From: a bacterium
Lineage (GTDB): Bacteria; AUK180
Direction of reading: 5' to 3'
DNA length: 64,000 nucleotides
Assembly (NCBI GenBank): GCA_023144005.1
Contig: JAGLGN010000020.1
Span: 188,932-252,931 of the forward strand
Below the pieces are notes generated by a model, which was given only the letters and a program-made list of their open reading frames with translations, had not been told where the DNA came from and made no database searches. The position numbers and the translations under genes were made by a program. This document shows positions 63,671-64,000 of the stretch, piece by piece (position 1 is the first letter of the stretch; each line of letters starts with the position of its first letter).

Positions 63671-64000
63671 ATTGTTTTTTTTTATATTGTATACCGCATG
63701 CTATTGGAGATGGTTGTTGGATTTGTCGCAAATTGCCTTATCATCAGATGTAATCTCCTCTCATCAGTATAATTATTGTACCACTTATATATTGAAATGC
63801 AAATTCCACGAAACAAAATATTTAATGCTCCTTGAAAATCCGGCGAAAGATTATCCCCTATATACAATTATTTATTGAATACTCTCTATGATTTTGCAAC
63901 AAATGCAACAACCGTCCCCGAATCCTCATTTTGAACAATCTTCTTCTATTTTCTTTTCTCTGCTTCTCCCCCACACTCGAGCACGGCGCAGCCGTGCGCC
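63671..64000. other. Gene-free 330-bp end of window
   Basis: AT-rich with no ORF of coding character. It holds ACAACCGTCCCCGAATCC (63907-63924), a match to the RAYT/MITE outer end and to 26757-26772, and finishes with a GC-rich hairpin at 63981-63997. Confidence 0.55.
63981..63997. repeat. Small GC hairpin (7-3-7) at window end
   Basis: GCACGGC, loop GCA, GCCGTGC; perfect. Likely part of a dispersed repeat cut by the window edge. Confidence 0.55.

Noticed and set aside
1..64000. tRNA, rRNA and CRISPR loci
   Set aside because: No cloverleaf with a GTTCRA T-loop, no rRNA-like stretch and no regularly spaced direct repeats were found by eye.

Overview
The window comes from a diderm (Gram-negative-type) bacterium with mid-range GC, most likely an uncultured fermentative anaerobe. 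The outer membrane is implied by a TamB-like translocation protein, an OmpA/YjbH-like protein, a porin, small beta-barrels ending in Phe, and lipoboxes. Anaerobic energy conservation is implied by a complex-I-like operon whose catalytic subunit keeps only half of the NiFe ligands. ClpC beside these features, an SppA carrying a barrel domain, and frequent absence of Shine-Dalgarno sites point to a lesser-known lineage (FCB-like or spirochaete-like candidate phyla). The phylum cannot be fixed from this window alone.

Layout. 1-3830: 3' end of a respiratory/hydrogenase-related operon (nuoB-, nuoC-, nuoD-like, then a ferredoxin/GltD-type flavoprotein fusion). 3845-8975: MATE exporter, a 121-bp MITE-like element, a barrel lipoprotein and an O-antigen-ligase/TPR protein. 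8956-15110 (minus): PilB/GspE ATPase translationally coupled to a 1488-aa protein made of two MCP-like coiled coils and two peptide-binding (SBP_bac_5) domains. 15258-22244 (minus): tightly overlapping housekeeping operon panB-nadB-uvrA-manB-maf. 22586-28103 (minus): AT-rich accessory island of unknown small genes, a PD-(D/E)XK-like protein, a DUF1232 protein and a lipoprotein. 28084-37981 (minus): an Rhs/YD-repeat protein with a variable C-terminal domain and its 1459-aa partner, with a displaced Rhs-core remnant downstream. 38188-39126: porin. 39345-44712 (plus): hsp20-dnaK-dnaJ followed by a rhomboid/TPR protein; the chaperones sit behind a textbook sigma-54 -24/-12 element. 45315-58451 (minus): envelope operon running winged-helix protein, barrel-SppA, clpC, tamB, ompA, pqqD-like, radical SAM. 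58488-62054: atypical kinase, nrdR, a RAYT insertion element with perfect 30-bp terminal repeats, dtd, argF. 62528-63670: N5-(carboxyethyl)ornithine synthase-like gene.

How the parts fit. The first operon probably couples NADPH/ferredoxin redox chemistry to ion translocation, with its membrane subunits upstream of the window. The envelope operon combines outer-membrane assembly or lipid transport (TamB), proteolysis (ClpC, SppA) and an OmpA anchor with a PqqD/radical-SAM pair. The strongest candidates for something undescribed are the PilB-linked MCP/peptide-binding duplication protein, the sigma-54-driven chaperone operon, the CxxD/CxxD complex-I-like subunit with its fused GltD module, and an apparent T6 slippage or frameshift at the start of tamB.
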